Source: Streptomyces cadmiisoli (GTDB taxonomy: Bacteria; Actinomycetota; Actinomycetes; Streptomycetales; Streptomycetaceae). From it: a stretch of DNA of 64,000 nt. A program made the position numbers and the translations under genes. Numbering within the stretch: the first letter of the stretch is position 1; each line of letters starts with the position of its first letter. The notes under the pieces were generated by a model that was not told the DNA's origin, did no database searches, and was given only the letters and a program-made list of their open reading frames with translations. The stretch lies in NCBI RefSeq assembly GCF_003261055.1, contig NZ_CP030073.1, positions 4,092,001 through 4,156,000 of the forward strand. Direction: 5' to 3'. Shown piece by piece: positions 7,501 through 16,183 of the stretch.

Positions 7501-9291
7501 GGGCGCCGTCCGGGCGCGGCGGATCCGGCGGCACTCGCGCCGTGGGCCGGTGAGCTGTCCTGGCAGGACCTCGGGCGGGCCGCGCTGCGCAAGCCGAAGT
7601 CCGAGGCCCGTGAGGAGGAGGAGATCACGGACCTGAAAGTGCTGGTGGACGCGGTGCGCGAGGCGAACACGGCGCTGGGCATCCCGGCGCAGCACTCCCC
7701 GTGGCTGCCCGCGCTGGAGGAGTCGCTGCTGCTGGACGACATCCCGGCGGTGGCCGCCCGGGGCGCGTTGCCGGCGGCGCCGTACGGTGTCGAGGACCTG
7801 CCCGGCGACCAGGCCCGCCGCCCGGTCGCCGTCGACTTCGCCACCTTCGGGCACCTGCTGGTCGGCGGCGCCCCGCGCACCGGCCGTTCGCAGCTGCTGC
7901 GGACCGTCGCCGGTTCCCTGGCGCGTACGAACTCCTGCGCCGACGTGCACCTGTACGGCGTCGACTGCGGCAACGGCGCGCTGAACGCGCTGACCCGGCT
8001 GCCGCACTGCGGGGCGGTCGTCGGACGCAACCAGACCGAGCGTGTCGTCCGCCTGTTCACGCGGCTGTCCGGTGAACTCACCCGGCGCCAGGACCTGTTG
8101 GCGGAGAAGGGCTTCGCCGACATCGGCGAGCAGCGGGCGGCGGCCGGGTCCGGGGACGAGCGGCTGCCGCACATCGTGCTGCTGCTGGACCGCTGGGAGG
8201 GCTGGCTGCCGACGCTGGGCGAGTACGACCACGGCGATCTCACCGACCGGCTGATGGCGATGATGCGCGAGGGCGCGAGTGTCGGCATCCATGTGGTCAT
8301 CACCGGTGACCGCCAGGTGCTCGCGGGCCGGATCTCCTCGCTGACCGAGGACAAGTACGGTCTGCGGCTCGCCGACCGGGGCGATTTCTCGATGCTGGAC
8401 ATCAACTCCCGCAAGGTGCCCGAGGAGATCCCGCCGGGCCGCGCGTTCCGCAACGAGACGGCGACGGAGACGCAGTTCGCGCTGCTCGACACGGACACGT
8501 CCGGTCAGGGCCAGGCCGCAGCGCTGGTCGCGATCGGCGAGTCGGCCGCGGCCCGGGACTCGGACGTGCCGCGCTCGCGCCGCCCGTTCCGCGTGGACGT
8601 GCTCCCCAACCGGATCTCCTTCGCGGACGCGTACGCGATGCGCGACCCGGAGACGAGCGGCTCGCCGCTGTGGGCGCTGGTCGGTGTCGGCGGCGACGAG
8701 CTCACCGCGTTCGGCCCGGACCTGGCCGAGGGGGTGCCGGCGTTCGTGGTCGGCGGTCCGGCCAAGTCGGGCCGCAGCACGGTGCTGCTGAACTTCGCCC
8801 GCTCCTACCTGGCGCGGGGCGTGCGGCTGGTGATCGCGGCGCCGCGCCCGTCGCCGCTGCGGGAGCTGGAGGGTCAGGAGGGCGTGCTGCGGGTGTTCAC
8901 CGGCCGCGACATCGACGAGGACGAGCTGGAGGAGGCGATCAAGCCGGCGTCGCCGGAGCAGCCGGTGGTGGTGCTCGTCGACGACGCCGAGGTCCTGGAC
9001 GACTGCGACGCGGAGGACGTCTTCAAACGCATCCTGCAGAGCGGTACCGAGGACGGCGTCGCGTTCGTCATCGCCGGTGACGAGGAGGAGATCTGCGACG
9101 GCTTCTCCGGCTGGCAGGTCGACGCGAAGAAGGCCCGCCGCGGCGTGCTGCTGTCCCCGCAGGAGACGTCGTCCGGCGAACTGATCGGCATCCGTACGAC
9201 CCGCAGCATGGTGGGCGGTCCCATCGCCCCCGGCAAGGGCATGCTGCACCTCGGCAGCGGCGAGCACAGCACGGTCACGACACCGATGTGA
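4546..9291 (+). CDS. EccC/EssC-type FtsK/SpoIIIE secretion ATPase with N-terminal FHA-like region
   Basis: A 1581-residue membrane ATPase expected to drive type VII export. Residues ~1-90 look like a ubiquitin-like (YukD-type) fold; ~105-255 look like an FHA domain interrupted by a Pro/Ser/Lys-rich insert. Two membrane helices lie at ~309-348. Three FtsK-type modules follow. The first has a canonical Walker A (GTTGSGKS, ~773-780) and Walker B (LLIVIDEF, ~881). The second (GAPRTGRS, ~1107) and third (GPAKSGRS, ~1403) have Arg in place of the P-loop Lys and lack the DE pair. GTG start with AGGAGG upstream. The FHA-then-ATPase order is that of firmicute EssC rather than mycobacterial EccC. Confidence 0.9.
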   Translation: MRLSLTVVDPIGGAAADVVLDADPESSVGDITQELARQIGLGDSARVIPIGGRRGPGGDAPHAYVDGYALDPAATVAGSPLREGAVVSLHDPAGCVMGEPTGVVEFRVVGGPGAGAVHRLGVGRYDIGSGTAARIRVDDPELAPRAATLSIAMDGTCRITVHPQHGETPGQNTTTGDSGARNPGARNSAAPGSTARPSGADDESTSGRGRKGKGKKKSRDEDRTEDPDDSGVRLDGEPLDGDSWPLGAQLAVGNSLLEIKAYTPPDAALKWSEDGTGLDYNRPPRLRPAERQTRFRLPSPPGDFEARPLPWLMALFPLVGAVVMVLIFQRWYYLIMAVLSPIMLFGNYFMDKKHGRKSHAKQLKEYKETKERIEKDAQDALVVERSDRRHAIPDPSAVLAFGTGPRTRLWERRRTDADHLLLRVGTGRVPSEVVLDDPEQDDHRREVTWHIEDAPVALPLKDLGVVGLAGPGDSAQALGRWAVAQTAVLHSPMDVQFYVLTENEAHPRWDWVRWLPHSRPSGGQDVNVLIGTDSETVGARVGELTQLLDARQKALKEGGARADGGPAFSDPDIVVVWDGSRRLRSLPGVVRLLREGPAVSIYALCLDEEERFLPGECQAVVVAEPRRRPDRADAAVPQAVAAPGGFPSFQAWHPAAGQPGEEHSPAPELRLRVEQSGARRITEVRPDFVSSAWCVRLSRSLSPVRDISGETEDSALPAASRLLDVLQLEPPTPDGIGARWRMGGQSTMAVIGESYDGPFGIDLRKDGPHGLIAGTTGSGKSELLQTIVAALAVANTPENMTFVLVDYKGGSAFKDCVKLPHTVGMVTDLDAHLVERALESLGAELKRREHILAAADAKDIEDYQDLVRRDPSQAPVPRLLIVIDEFASMVRDLPDFVTGLVNIAQRGRSLGIHLLLATQRPSGVVSPEIRANTNLRIALRVTDAGESSDVIDAPDAGHISKSTPGRAYVRLGHASLIPFQSGRVGGRRPGAADPAALAPWAGELSWQDLGRAALRKPKSEAREEEEITDLKVLVDAVREANTALGIPAQHSPWLPALEESLLLDDIPAVAARGALPAAPYGVEDLPGDQARRPVAVDFATFGHLLVGGAPRTGRSQLLRTVAGSLARTNSCADVHLYGVDCGNGALNALTRLPHCGAVVGRNQTERVVRLFTRLSGELTRRQDLLAEKGFADIGEQRAAAGSGDERLPHIVLLLDRWEGWLPTLGEYDHGDLTDRLMAMMREGASVGIHVVITGDRQVLAGRISSLTEDKYGLRLADRGDFSMLDINSRKVPEEIPPGRAFRNETATETQFALLDTDTSGQGQAAALVAIGESAAARDSDVPRSRRPFRVDVLPNRISFADAYAMRDPETSGSPLWALVGVGGDELTAFGPDLAEGVPAFVVGGPAKSGRSTVLLNFARSYLARGVRLVIAAPRPSPLRELEGQEGVLRVFTGRDIDEDELEEAIKPASPEQPVVVLVDDAEVLDDCDAEDVFKRILQSGTEDGVAFVIAGDEEEICDGFSGWQVDAKKARRGVLLSPQETSSGELIGIRTTRSMVGGPIAPGKGMLHLGSGEHSTVTTPM

Positions 9292-9313
9292 CGGCCCGGC
9301 CGGTGAGCGGGGC

Positions 9314-9354
9314 GACGGGTGAGCGGGGCGCCTGCGGGCGCCCCGCTCACCCGT
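9314..9354. terminator. Bidirectional terminator between the secretion ATPase and the kinase
   Basis: A perfect 19-bp stem (GACGGGTGAGCGGGGCGCC and its complement) with a 3-4 base loop lies 22 bases after the ATPase stop and overlaps the last codons of the converging kinase gene. It is placed to end both transcripts. Confidence 0.8.
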
Positions 9355-11005
9355 CCGGCGCCGGCTGCTCGACCTTGGACATCCGGGCCTGCGGCTTCCC
9401 CGACTCCTCGCTGTCCGACTCGTAGCGCAGGTCGTCCCCGACCGGCACGAGGCGCACCGTGGTCTCCGCCGGATTGCACCCGCCGTGGTTGTCCTCGGCG
9501 CCGACGGAGGTCGCGACGAGCTGTTCGTCCGTGACCTGCTTCAGGGTCAGTACGTCGACGCAGACACCGCCGATCTGGTCGGTCTGGCGCAGCCGGCCCA
9601 GTTCCCGGCCGACCTGTGCGTCCCGGACGGTGATGCGGAACGTGCCGAGGGGCAGGTTGCCGTCGAGGGCGGTGCCCTGGCCCTCCCAGGTGCCGAGGTA
9701 GCGCCGGGGGACGGCGGAGGCGGCGCTCGACGGGGACGCCTCGCCCGGCGACGTGTAGCGGGACGAGGGTGTGGTGTCGCCGGCGGCGTCCTTGCCCTCG
9801 CCGGGCAGCAGGTCGAACACGAACACCGACCCGACGGTCACCGCCGCGAGCGCCCCGGCGACCGCCAGCGCGACCGTGCAGCTCAGTCGCCGCCCCCGCC
9901 CGTCGGACTCCGGAGCCGCGGACGCGGCGACCGTCACGGACACCTTGCCGGGGCGGTCGGCCGGTGCGGGGGGCGCGTCTTGCGGTGGGGCCGCGGGCGC
10001 CCCGGACGCGCCCGGCGGCATGGTCGGCGGCGGCCCGAACTCCCCGGCGGCCGCGTGCGGACTGACCGCGGGACTGCTGAACCCCACGGGCCCCGACGGG
10101 GCGTCCCCGGCGGCCTCCAGATTCAGCAGCCGTACGGCGCTCCGGCTGACCTGTTCCACCAGTGCCCCCGGCAGCCAGCCGCCGGCGACCAGCCGCGCCG
10201 CCCCCTCGGGCGCGAGCCGCCGGGCCACCTCCTGCGGGGCCGGGCGCCCGGCCGGGTCCTTCGTCAGGCACGCCGCGACGATCTCCCGCAGCCCGCCCTC
10301 CAGGGTGCCCAGGCGCGGCTCCTCGTGGACGACCTTGTAGAGGAGTGCGGCCGAGGAGTCCCCGGGGAAGGGCGGCTCGCCGGTCGCGGCGTAGGCGAGG
10401 ACCGCGCCGAGGGAGAAGACGTCGGCGCTCCCCGCCACCCCTGACCCGAGGATCTGCTCGGGTGCCATGTATCCGGGGGAGCCGACCGAGACGCCGGTGG
10501 AGGTCAGCGAGGCCGTGCCGGCCGTGGCGCGGGCGATGCCGAAGTCGATCAGCAGGGGTCCGTCCAGGGTCAGCAGCACGTTGGACGGTTTCACGTCCCG
10601 GTGCACCAGCCCCAGTTCGTACACCGCGGCAAGTGCCTCGGCGAGGCCCGCGCCGAGCGCTCGTACGGAATGCGCGGGCAGCGGGCCGCCGTCCGCGACC
10701 GCCGCGGCGAGCGAGGGTCCGGCGACGTAGGCGGTCGCGACCCACGGCACGGCCGCGTCCGGGTCGGCGTCCAGCACGGGCGCGGTCCAGGCGCCGCCCA
10801 CCCGCCGCGCGGCCTCCACCTCGCGGCGGAACCGGGCGCGGAACTCCTCGTCGAGCGCGAAGTGCGGGTGCACGGCTTTCACCGCGACGGTGCGGCCCCC
10901 GGCACTGCGGCCGAGGTACACCCGGCCCATCCCGCCGGAGCCGAGCCGGCCGAGCAGCCGGTACGGCCCGATGGTCGCGGGCTCGTCGGCCCCGAGCGGC
11001 TGCAT
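9347..11005 (-). CDS. Transmembrane serine/threonine protein kinase (PknB-like)
   Basis: 552 residues. The kinase domain (~12-270) is complete: Gly loop (LGSGGMG, 21-27), Lys43, HRDVKPSN (135-142), DFG (154-156), APE (181-183). A Pro/Ala-rich juxtamembrane stretch, one membrane helix (~375-399) and an extracellular C-terminal domain of ~150 residues follow; the latter contains two Cys and no PASTA repeat. The gene converges on the EssC-like ATPase, whose FHA-like region could read phospho-Thr marks; a functional link is inference. The gene on its upstream side is mqnA, likewise on the minus strand, about 60 bp away. Confidence 0.93.
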   Translation of the reverse strand: MQPLGADEPATIGPYRLLGRLGSGGMGRVYLGRSAGGRTVAVKAVHPHFALDEEFRARFRREVEAARRVGGAWTAPVLDADPDAAVPWVATAYVAGPSLAAAVADGGPLPAHSVRALGAGLAEALAAVYELGLVHRDVKPSNVLLTLDGPLLIDFGIARATAGTASLTSTGVSVGSPGYMAPEQILGSGVAGSADVFSLGAVLAYAATGEPPFPGDSSAALLYKVVHEEPRLGTLEGGLREIVAACLTKDPAGRPAPQEVARRLAPEGAARLVAGGWLPGALVEQVSRSAVRLLNLEAAGDAPSGPVGFSSPAVSPHAAAGEFGPPPTMPPGASGAPAAPPQDAPPAPADRPGKVSVTVAASAAPESDGRGRRLSCTVALAVAGALAAVTVGSVFVFDLLPGEGKDAAGDTTPSSRYTSPGEASPSSAASAVPRRYLGTWEGQGTALDGNLPLGTFRITVRDAQVGRELGRLRQTDQIGGVCVDVLTLKQVTDEQLVATSVGAEDNHGGCNPAETTVRLVPVGDDLRYESDSEESGKPQARMSKVEQPAPDG

Positions 11006-11065
11006 GGCGCCCCCCTGTCCCCCCCTACGCCTCCACTTGCCCGCAGCGTATAGGCCCCGCGCCCG

Positions 11066-11923
<858 letters not shown>

Positions 11924-12014
11924 CTAGACCCTGGAGGAGGGGGACCGGCCGGGGCCCCTCGGTCATCCGGCGGTATCCCTGTCAAACGTTCGGGTGACGT
12001 GATCTTGACCTCTA

Positions 12015-12042
12015 TTGCTTTCGGCAGGCTGCGTGCTAGGCT
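12015..12042 (+). promoter_or_regulatory. Candidate cold-shock gene promoter and long 5' leader
   Basis: TTGCTT (12015-12020) and TAGGCT (12037-12042) are spaced 16 bp apart and resemble a vegetative (HrdB-type) promoter. Transcription would start near 12049, leaving a leader of ~155 bases before the ATG at 12203. Long structured leaders acting as cold sensors are known for csp genes. AGGAGG is present ~10 bases before the start codon. Confidence 0.45.
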
Positions 12043-12202
12043 CGCCCGCAAGTTGCAGTTTGGTTTCCCTTGCAGTACAGAGCCTGCGGAGCATGTGACC
12101 GCGGGCTCTCGTCGTTCTCAGACGGGTGCAGTTGTGCAGAATCTCGATCTTCACACTTGCTGGTTCTGGAGCAGGGCAACCCTTTGAGCCCAAGGAGGGC
12201 TT

Positions 12203-12406
12203 ATGGCTACCGGAACCGTGAAGTGGTTCAACGCCGAAAAGGGCTTTGGTTTCATCGCCCAGGAAGGCGGCGGCCCCGACGTCTTCGTCCACTACTCCGC
12301 GATCAACGCGAGCGGCTTCCGCTCCCTCGAGGAGAACCAGCAGGTGTCCTTCGACGTCACCCAGGGTCCGAAGGGCCCGCAGGCGGAGAACGTCACCCCG
12401 GTGTGA
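12203..12406 (+). CDS. Cold-shock domain protein (CspA family)
   Basis: A 67-residue single cold-shock domain, the usual length. The RNP1 motif (KGFGFI) and RNP2 motif (VFVHY) are both intact, with the typical start [17 protein letters not shown]. It binds single-stranded nucleic acid and acts as an RNA chaperone. AAGGAGGGC precedes the ATG. The gene stands alone, with its own candidate promoter, long leader and terminator. Confidence 0.97.
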   Translation: MATGTVKWFNAEKGFGFIAQEGGGPDVFVHYSAINASGFRSLEENQQVSFDVTQGPKGPQAENVTPV

Positions 12407-12441
12407 TCTGATCCTCTGATCCGGATCGAGTGCAGTACCCA

Positions 12442-12482
12442 AGGAGCCCCGCGCCATTCGGCGACGGGGCTCCTGCCTTTTC
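12442..12482 (+). terminator. Rho-independent terminator of the cold-shock gene
   Basis: AGGAGCCCC (12442-12450) pairs perfectly with GGGGCTCCT (12466-12474), followed by GCCTTTT. It begins 35 bases after the csp stop codon. Confidence 0.85.
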
Positions 12483-12509
12483 CGCGCTGCGAATTCCTCG
12501 GGAATTCCT

Positions 12510-12842
12510 CCGTCCGCTTTCTTCGGACATGCCGCACGAGCAGCACGAACTTTGTCCCGAATTCCTGCGCCTCGTACGTATGCGGGACATCTACGCGATA
12601 GGACATCCAGTCCCCGGGTCCCAGTTCGACCTGCGCGTCGCGCGGTCCCGCTTTCACTCGCCCCGCACTGACCACGATGTGTTCCACGGTTCCCGGAATG
12701 TGCGGATCGGATGCGCGATCCGCACCGGGCTCCGGCGGAACGGCGTGGATGTCACGCGGCACGCCGACCCTCACTCGAACGACCGTTCGCCGCGACGAGG
12801 GCGCCGATGCCTCCATCGCGGGGAACGCGCGTTCGAAACAAC
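12510..12842 (-). pseudogene. Decayed XRE/cupin-type regulator (C-terminal cupin remnant)
   Basis: About 100 open residues read as the cupin half of an XRE-cupin regulator: HIPGTVEHIVVSAGRVKAGP, then LGPGDWMSYRVDVPHTYEA, then FVLLVRHV. A TGA lies just upstream in frame, no helix-turn-helix is seen in any frame up to 13095, and the frame runs on through the csp terminator instead of stopping after the domain. Third positions are less GC-rich than in neighbouring genes. The rest of 12483-13095 holds nothing else I can name, apart from a short GC3-biased open stretch near 12929-13046. Confidence 0.6.
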
Positions 12843-13095
12843 GCCGTCAGTCCCGCCCGGCGCGAAGCGGCACCGCCCGGAGCTGAGTCGCTGAGGCGGC
12901 CGTTCCTTTCGAAGCGTGATCGTGAGTCTCAGGCGCGATCCCCGGCCCGAAAGTCCGCCGGCCGGACGCGCCCGCGGTCGATCACTGCGATCCCGCTGCC
13001 CAACCCGATGCCGCACATGCCGCACACGCTGCCCGGCGCCCCGCACCCCCGGGCAACCGGCTCTTCGCGGGCTCCGCGCCGTGCCGCGGTCCGGC

Positions 13096-15066
13096 TCACC
13101 CCCGGGCGTCGGCGTAGAGCGCCTCCACCTCCCCGGCGAAGTCCCGCAGGATCGCCTCCCGGCGCAGCTTCATCGACGGGGTGAGATGCCCGGCCGACTC
13201 CGTGAAGTCCGTGGGCAGGACGGCGAACCGGCGGATGGACTCGGGGCGGGAGACGAGCTTGTTGGCCTCGTCGACGGCCCGCCGGAGGACGGCGAGCAGA
13301 TCCGCGTCGTCGACGAGGAGCTCGGGCGGCACGGGGTGCTTGCCGTTCATCTGGCGCCAGTGGGTGATGCCGTCGACGTCCAGGGTGATCAGCGCGGTGA
13401 TGTAGGGGCGGCGGTCGCCGAGGACCATGCACTGGGAGATCAGGGGATGCGAGCGCAGCCAGTTCTCCAGCGGGGCCGGCGCCACGTTCTTTCCGCCCGC
13501 GGTGATCAGGATCTCCTTCTTGCGGCCGGTGATGGTGAGGTAGCCGTCGTCGTCCAGCCGGCCGATGTCGCCGGTCGGCAGCCAGCCGTCCGGGGTGGCC
13601 GGGACGACCCCGCCGGCGTACGGGTCCCAGTAGCCGCGCAGGACCTGTCCGCCGGCCAGCAGCACCTCGCCGTCCGCGGCGATGCGGACGCGGGTACCGG
13701 GCATCGGCCAGCCCACCGTGCCGATCCGGGGCTTGAGCGGCGGGGTCAGGGTCGCGGCGCCGGTCGTCTCGGTCAGGCCGTACCCCTCGTAGACGTCGAT
13801 GCCCGCGCCCGCGTAGAACGCGGCCAGGTCGCGGCCGAGCGGGGAGCCGCCGCAGACGACGTAACGGACCCGGCCGCCCAGCGCGCTGCGGATGCGGCGG
13901 TAGACCAGCGGGTCGTACAGGGCGCGGGCGGCTCTGAGGGAGGTGGGGGGACCGTGCCCGGTGCCGTCCGTGCGGGCCTGGACGGCGTCGCCGTAGCGGC
14001 GTGCCACCTTCGCCGCCCGGTCGAAGGCGCCGGCCTTGCCGCCCCGTTCGGCCCTGGCGCGCGCGTTGTTGAAGACCTTCTCCAGCATGTACGGGATGGC
14101 GACGAGGAAGGTCGGCCGGAAGGCCGCGAGGTCGGCCAGCAGGTCCTCGGCCTTCAGGCTGGGCGCGTGGCCCAGCCTGACCCGGGCGCGGACGCAGGCC
14201 ACGGACACCATGCGGCCGAAGACGTGCGAGAGCGGGAGGAACAGGAGCGTGGCGGGCTCCTCGTCGGTCCGCGCCTTGAAGACGGGGTAGAGGAGTTCGA
14301 TCGCGTTGTCGACCTCGGTCAGGAAGTTGCCGTGGGTGAGCGCGCAGCCCTTGGGCCGGCCGGTGGTGCCCGAGGTGTAGACGAGGGTGGCCAGGGTGTC
14401 GGGGCCGAGCACCCCGCGGCGCACGTCCACCTCGGTGTCCGGCACGGACCGGCCGGCTTCCGCCAGGGCGTCCGCGTGGCCCTTCTCGATGACCCATACG
14501 TGCCGCAGGTCGGTGAGGTGCTCCCGTTCGGGGCCGAGTGCGGCGGCCTGGCCGACGGTCTCCGTGACCAGGGCCACCGCGCCGGAGTCCTGGAGGATCC
14601 AGCGGGCCTGGAAGACGGAGGAGGTCGGGTACACCGGCACGGTCACCAGTCCGGCCGCCCAGGCGGCGAAGTCGAGCAGGGTCCACTCGTACGACGTGCG
14701 GGCCATGATCGCGATCCGGTCGCCCGGCACCAGACCCTCGGCGATCATCCCCTTCGCCACGGCCAGCACCTGCGCGGCGAACTCCGCGGCGGTCACCTGC
14801 GACCAGTGCCCGTCCGCGTCCCGGCGGCTGAGCACGGGATGCGCGGGCGCCGCGGCGGCGTTCTCGAACGGCAGGTCGGCCAGCGAACCGTGCGACACCG
14901 GGGGCAGCAGCGGCGGTACGGCCACCTCCCGCACCTCACCGTCCAGCCGGCGTATCTCGGGCTCGACGAGCACCGGGCCGCCGTCGGGGTCGTACTCGAG
15001 CGACGCGTCCGTGGACGGTCCGGGCGACCCCGGCGGTACCGGCGCGGACGAGTACGAGATGGGCAT
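13096..15066 (-). CDS. Long-chain fatty acid-CoA ligase (AMP-forming)
   Basis: A 656-residue ANL-superfamily enzyme that activates fatty acids to acyl-CoA through an acyl-adenylate. Visible motifs are YTSGTTGRPKG (P-loop-like A3), YEGYGLTETT (A5), PTGDIGRLDDDGYLTITGRKKE (A7-A8) with the hinge, and a C-terminal Lys region (TPSMKLRR). The ATG at 15064-15066 has AGGAG upstream. It diverges from a MaoC-type gene across ~260 bp that contains two TetR-like palindromes, so the two may be co-regulated for fatty-acid turnover. Confidence 0.92.
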   Translation of the reverse strand: MPISYSSAPVPPGSPGPSTDASLEYDPDGGPVLVEPEIRRLDGEVREVAVPPLLPPVSHGSLADLPFENAAAAPAHPVLSRRDADGHWSQVTAAEFAAQVLAVAKGMIAEGLVPGDRIAIMARTSYEWTLLDFAAWAAGLVTVPVYPTSSVFQARWILQDSGAVALVTETVGQAAALGPEREHLTDLRHVWVIEKGHADALAEAGRSVPDTEVDVRRGVLGPDTLATLVYTSGTTGRPKGCALTHGNFLTEVDNAIELLYPVFKARTDEEPATLLFLPLSHVFGRMVSVACVRARVRLGHAPSLKAEDLLADLAAFRPTFLVAIPYMLEKVFNNARARAERGGKAGAFDRAAKVARRYGDAVQARTDGTGHGPPTSLRAARALYDPLVYRRIRSALGGRVRYVVCGGSPLGRDLAAFYAGAGIDVYEGYGLTETTGAATLTPPLKPRIGTVGWPMPGTRVRIAADGEVLLAGGQVLRGYWDPYAGGVVPATPDGWLPTGDIGRLDDDGYLTITGRKKEILITAGGKNVAPAPLENWLRSHPLISQCMVLGDRRPYITALITLDVDGITHWRQMNGKHPVPPELLVDDADLLAVLRRAVDEANKLVSRPESIRRFAVLPTDFTESAGHLTPSMKLRREAILRDFAGEVEALYADARG

Positions 15067-15274
15067 GGCAGCTCCTGGGGCCTGCGGCGGCACGTCGGCG
15101 TGCTCGCTGCATGAAGTACGCACGGCGCGTACCGAGGCGTTCAGCGGCGGCGGGCGGCTCGCCGTGTCGTCGCCGGTGGGCGGAGATCCTACGGGGCCGA
15201 CGTGGGGAGATGGTGCGGGTTCGGGGACGGTCCGGGGACGGGGCTGTGCAGCTCGGGTACGGACGGAGACAGCA

Positions 15275-15304
15275 TTACCTGCGGTAACTTTACTTCGGAG
15301 TAAA
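15275..15304. promoter_or_regulatory. Two adjacent palindromes, probable TetR operators
   Basis: TTACCTGCGGTAA (15275-15287) has perfect 5-bp arms around 3 bases. TTTACTTCGGAGTAAA (15289-15304) has perfect 6-bp arms around 4 bases. Both sit directly upstream of the MaoC-type gene's ribosome binding site and have the TTAC…GTAA form common for TetR-family operators of lipid genes. The TetR gene that converges on the MaoC-type gene is the natural candidate regulator. Confidence 0.6.
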
Positions 15305-15325
15305 CAACGAGGAGAGGGACTGGCC

Positions 15326-16183
15326 ATGGCCGACCGCCGACCGAGCCCCACCGCCGCCGCGTCCGGCCAGGTCCTGCACCTCGCCCTGGGCGCCGCGCTC
15401 TCCCCCTTCAAGCGCCCCCGCCCGGACGCCGGTTGCCCCGGCACCCGGCTCGTCCGGTCCGGCGTCCGCGCCGACCCGGACCGGCTGGCCGCCTACGAGC
15501 GGGTCTGCGGCTTCCCGCCCGGGGACGGCGCCCTGCCCCTGACCTATCCGCACGTCCTCGGCTTCCCGCTCGCCGTCCGCCTGATGAGCGACCGCCGCTT
15601 CCCGCTGCCGCTGCTCGGCCTGGTCCACACCTCCGTCGAGATCACCCGCCGCACGGTCCTCCCGGCCGCGGCGGAGTACGAACTCGCCGTGCACGTCGGG
15701 GCGGTCGCCGCTCACCGGCGCGGAACGGAGGCGACCCTCGTGACCGAGGTACGGGCCGGCGGGCAGCTCGTGTGGGAATCGCGGAGCACCTATCTGTCCC
15801 GGCACCGCACCGACGCCCCGCCCGCCGAACGGGCCGCGCCCGATCCGCTGCCCGTCCTCGCCGAGTGGCGGCTCGGCGCCGACACCGGACGGCGGTACGG
15901 CGCCGTCTCCGGCGACCGCAACCCGATCCACCTGCATCCGCTCACCGCCCGCCCGTTCGGCTTCCGGCGGGCCGTCGCGCACGGCATGTGGACGGTCGCC
16001 CGCTGCCTCGCCGAGCACCCGGCGCCCGAGGCGGTGCGGATGCGGGCGGCGTTCCGGGCGCCGGTGCTGCTGCCGGGGACGGTGCAGTACGCGGCGGACG
16101 GCGGGCGGTTCGAACTCCGCCGCGGTGAGCGCCGGTTCGTGACCGGCGAGGTCGCGCCGCTCGGGTCAGACGGGCGGCGGTGA
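15326..16183 (+). CDS. MaoC-type hot-dog dehydratase
   Basis: 285 residues with double hot-dog architecture. The C-terminal half carries the MaoC hydratase signature (YGAVSGDRNPIHLHPLTARP, then FRRAVAHGMWT), with the Asp/His pair expected for (R)-specific enoyl-CoA/ACP hydration. The N-terminal half is a degenerate hot-dog. The ATG at 15326 has GAGGAGAGG upstream. The 3' end overlaps the converging TetR gene by 18 bases. The substrate is probably an enoyl-acyl thioester; the chain length cannot be told. Confidence 0.88.
   Translation: MADRRPSPTAAASGQVLHLALGAALSPFKRPRPDAGCPGTRLVRSGVRADPDRLAAYERVCGFPPGDGALPLTYPHVLGFPLAVRLMSDRRFPLPLLGLVHTSVEITRRTVLPAAAEYELAVHVGAVAAHRRGTEATLVTEVRAGGQLVWESRSTYLSRHRTDAPPAERAAPDPLPVLAEWRLGADTGRRYGAVSGDRNPIHLHPLTARPFGFRRAVAHGMWTVARCLAEHPAPEAVRMRAAFRAPVLLPGTVQYAADGGRFELRRGERRFVTGEVAPLGSDGRR

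Noticed and set aside
11963..12457. A 164-codon minus-strand frame covering the cold-shock gene
   Set aside because: It runs through the csp promoter, gene and terminator, has no recognisable motif and is explained by base composition.
13096..15444. A longer version of the acyl-CoA ligase starting near 15444
   Set aside because: The extra 126 residues are Pro/Arg-rich, read through the MaoC promoter and palindromes, and the ATG at 15066 has a good ribosome site.
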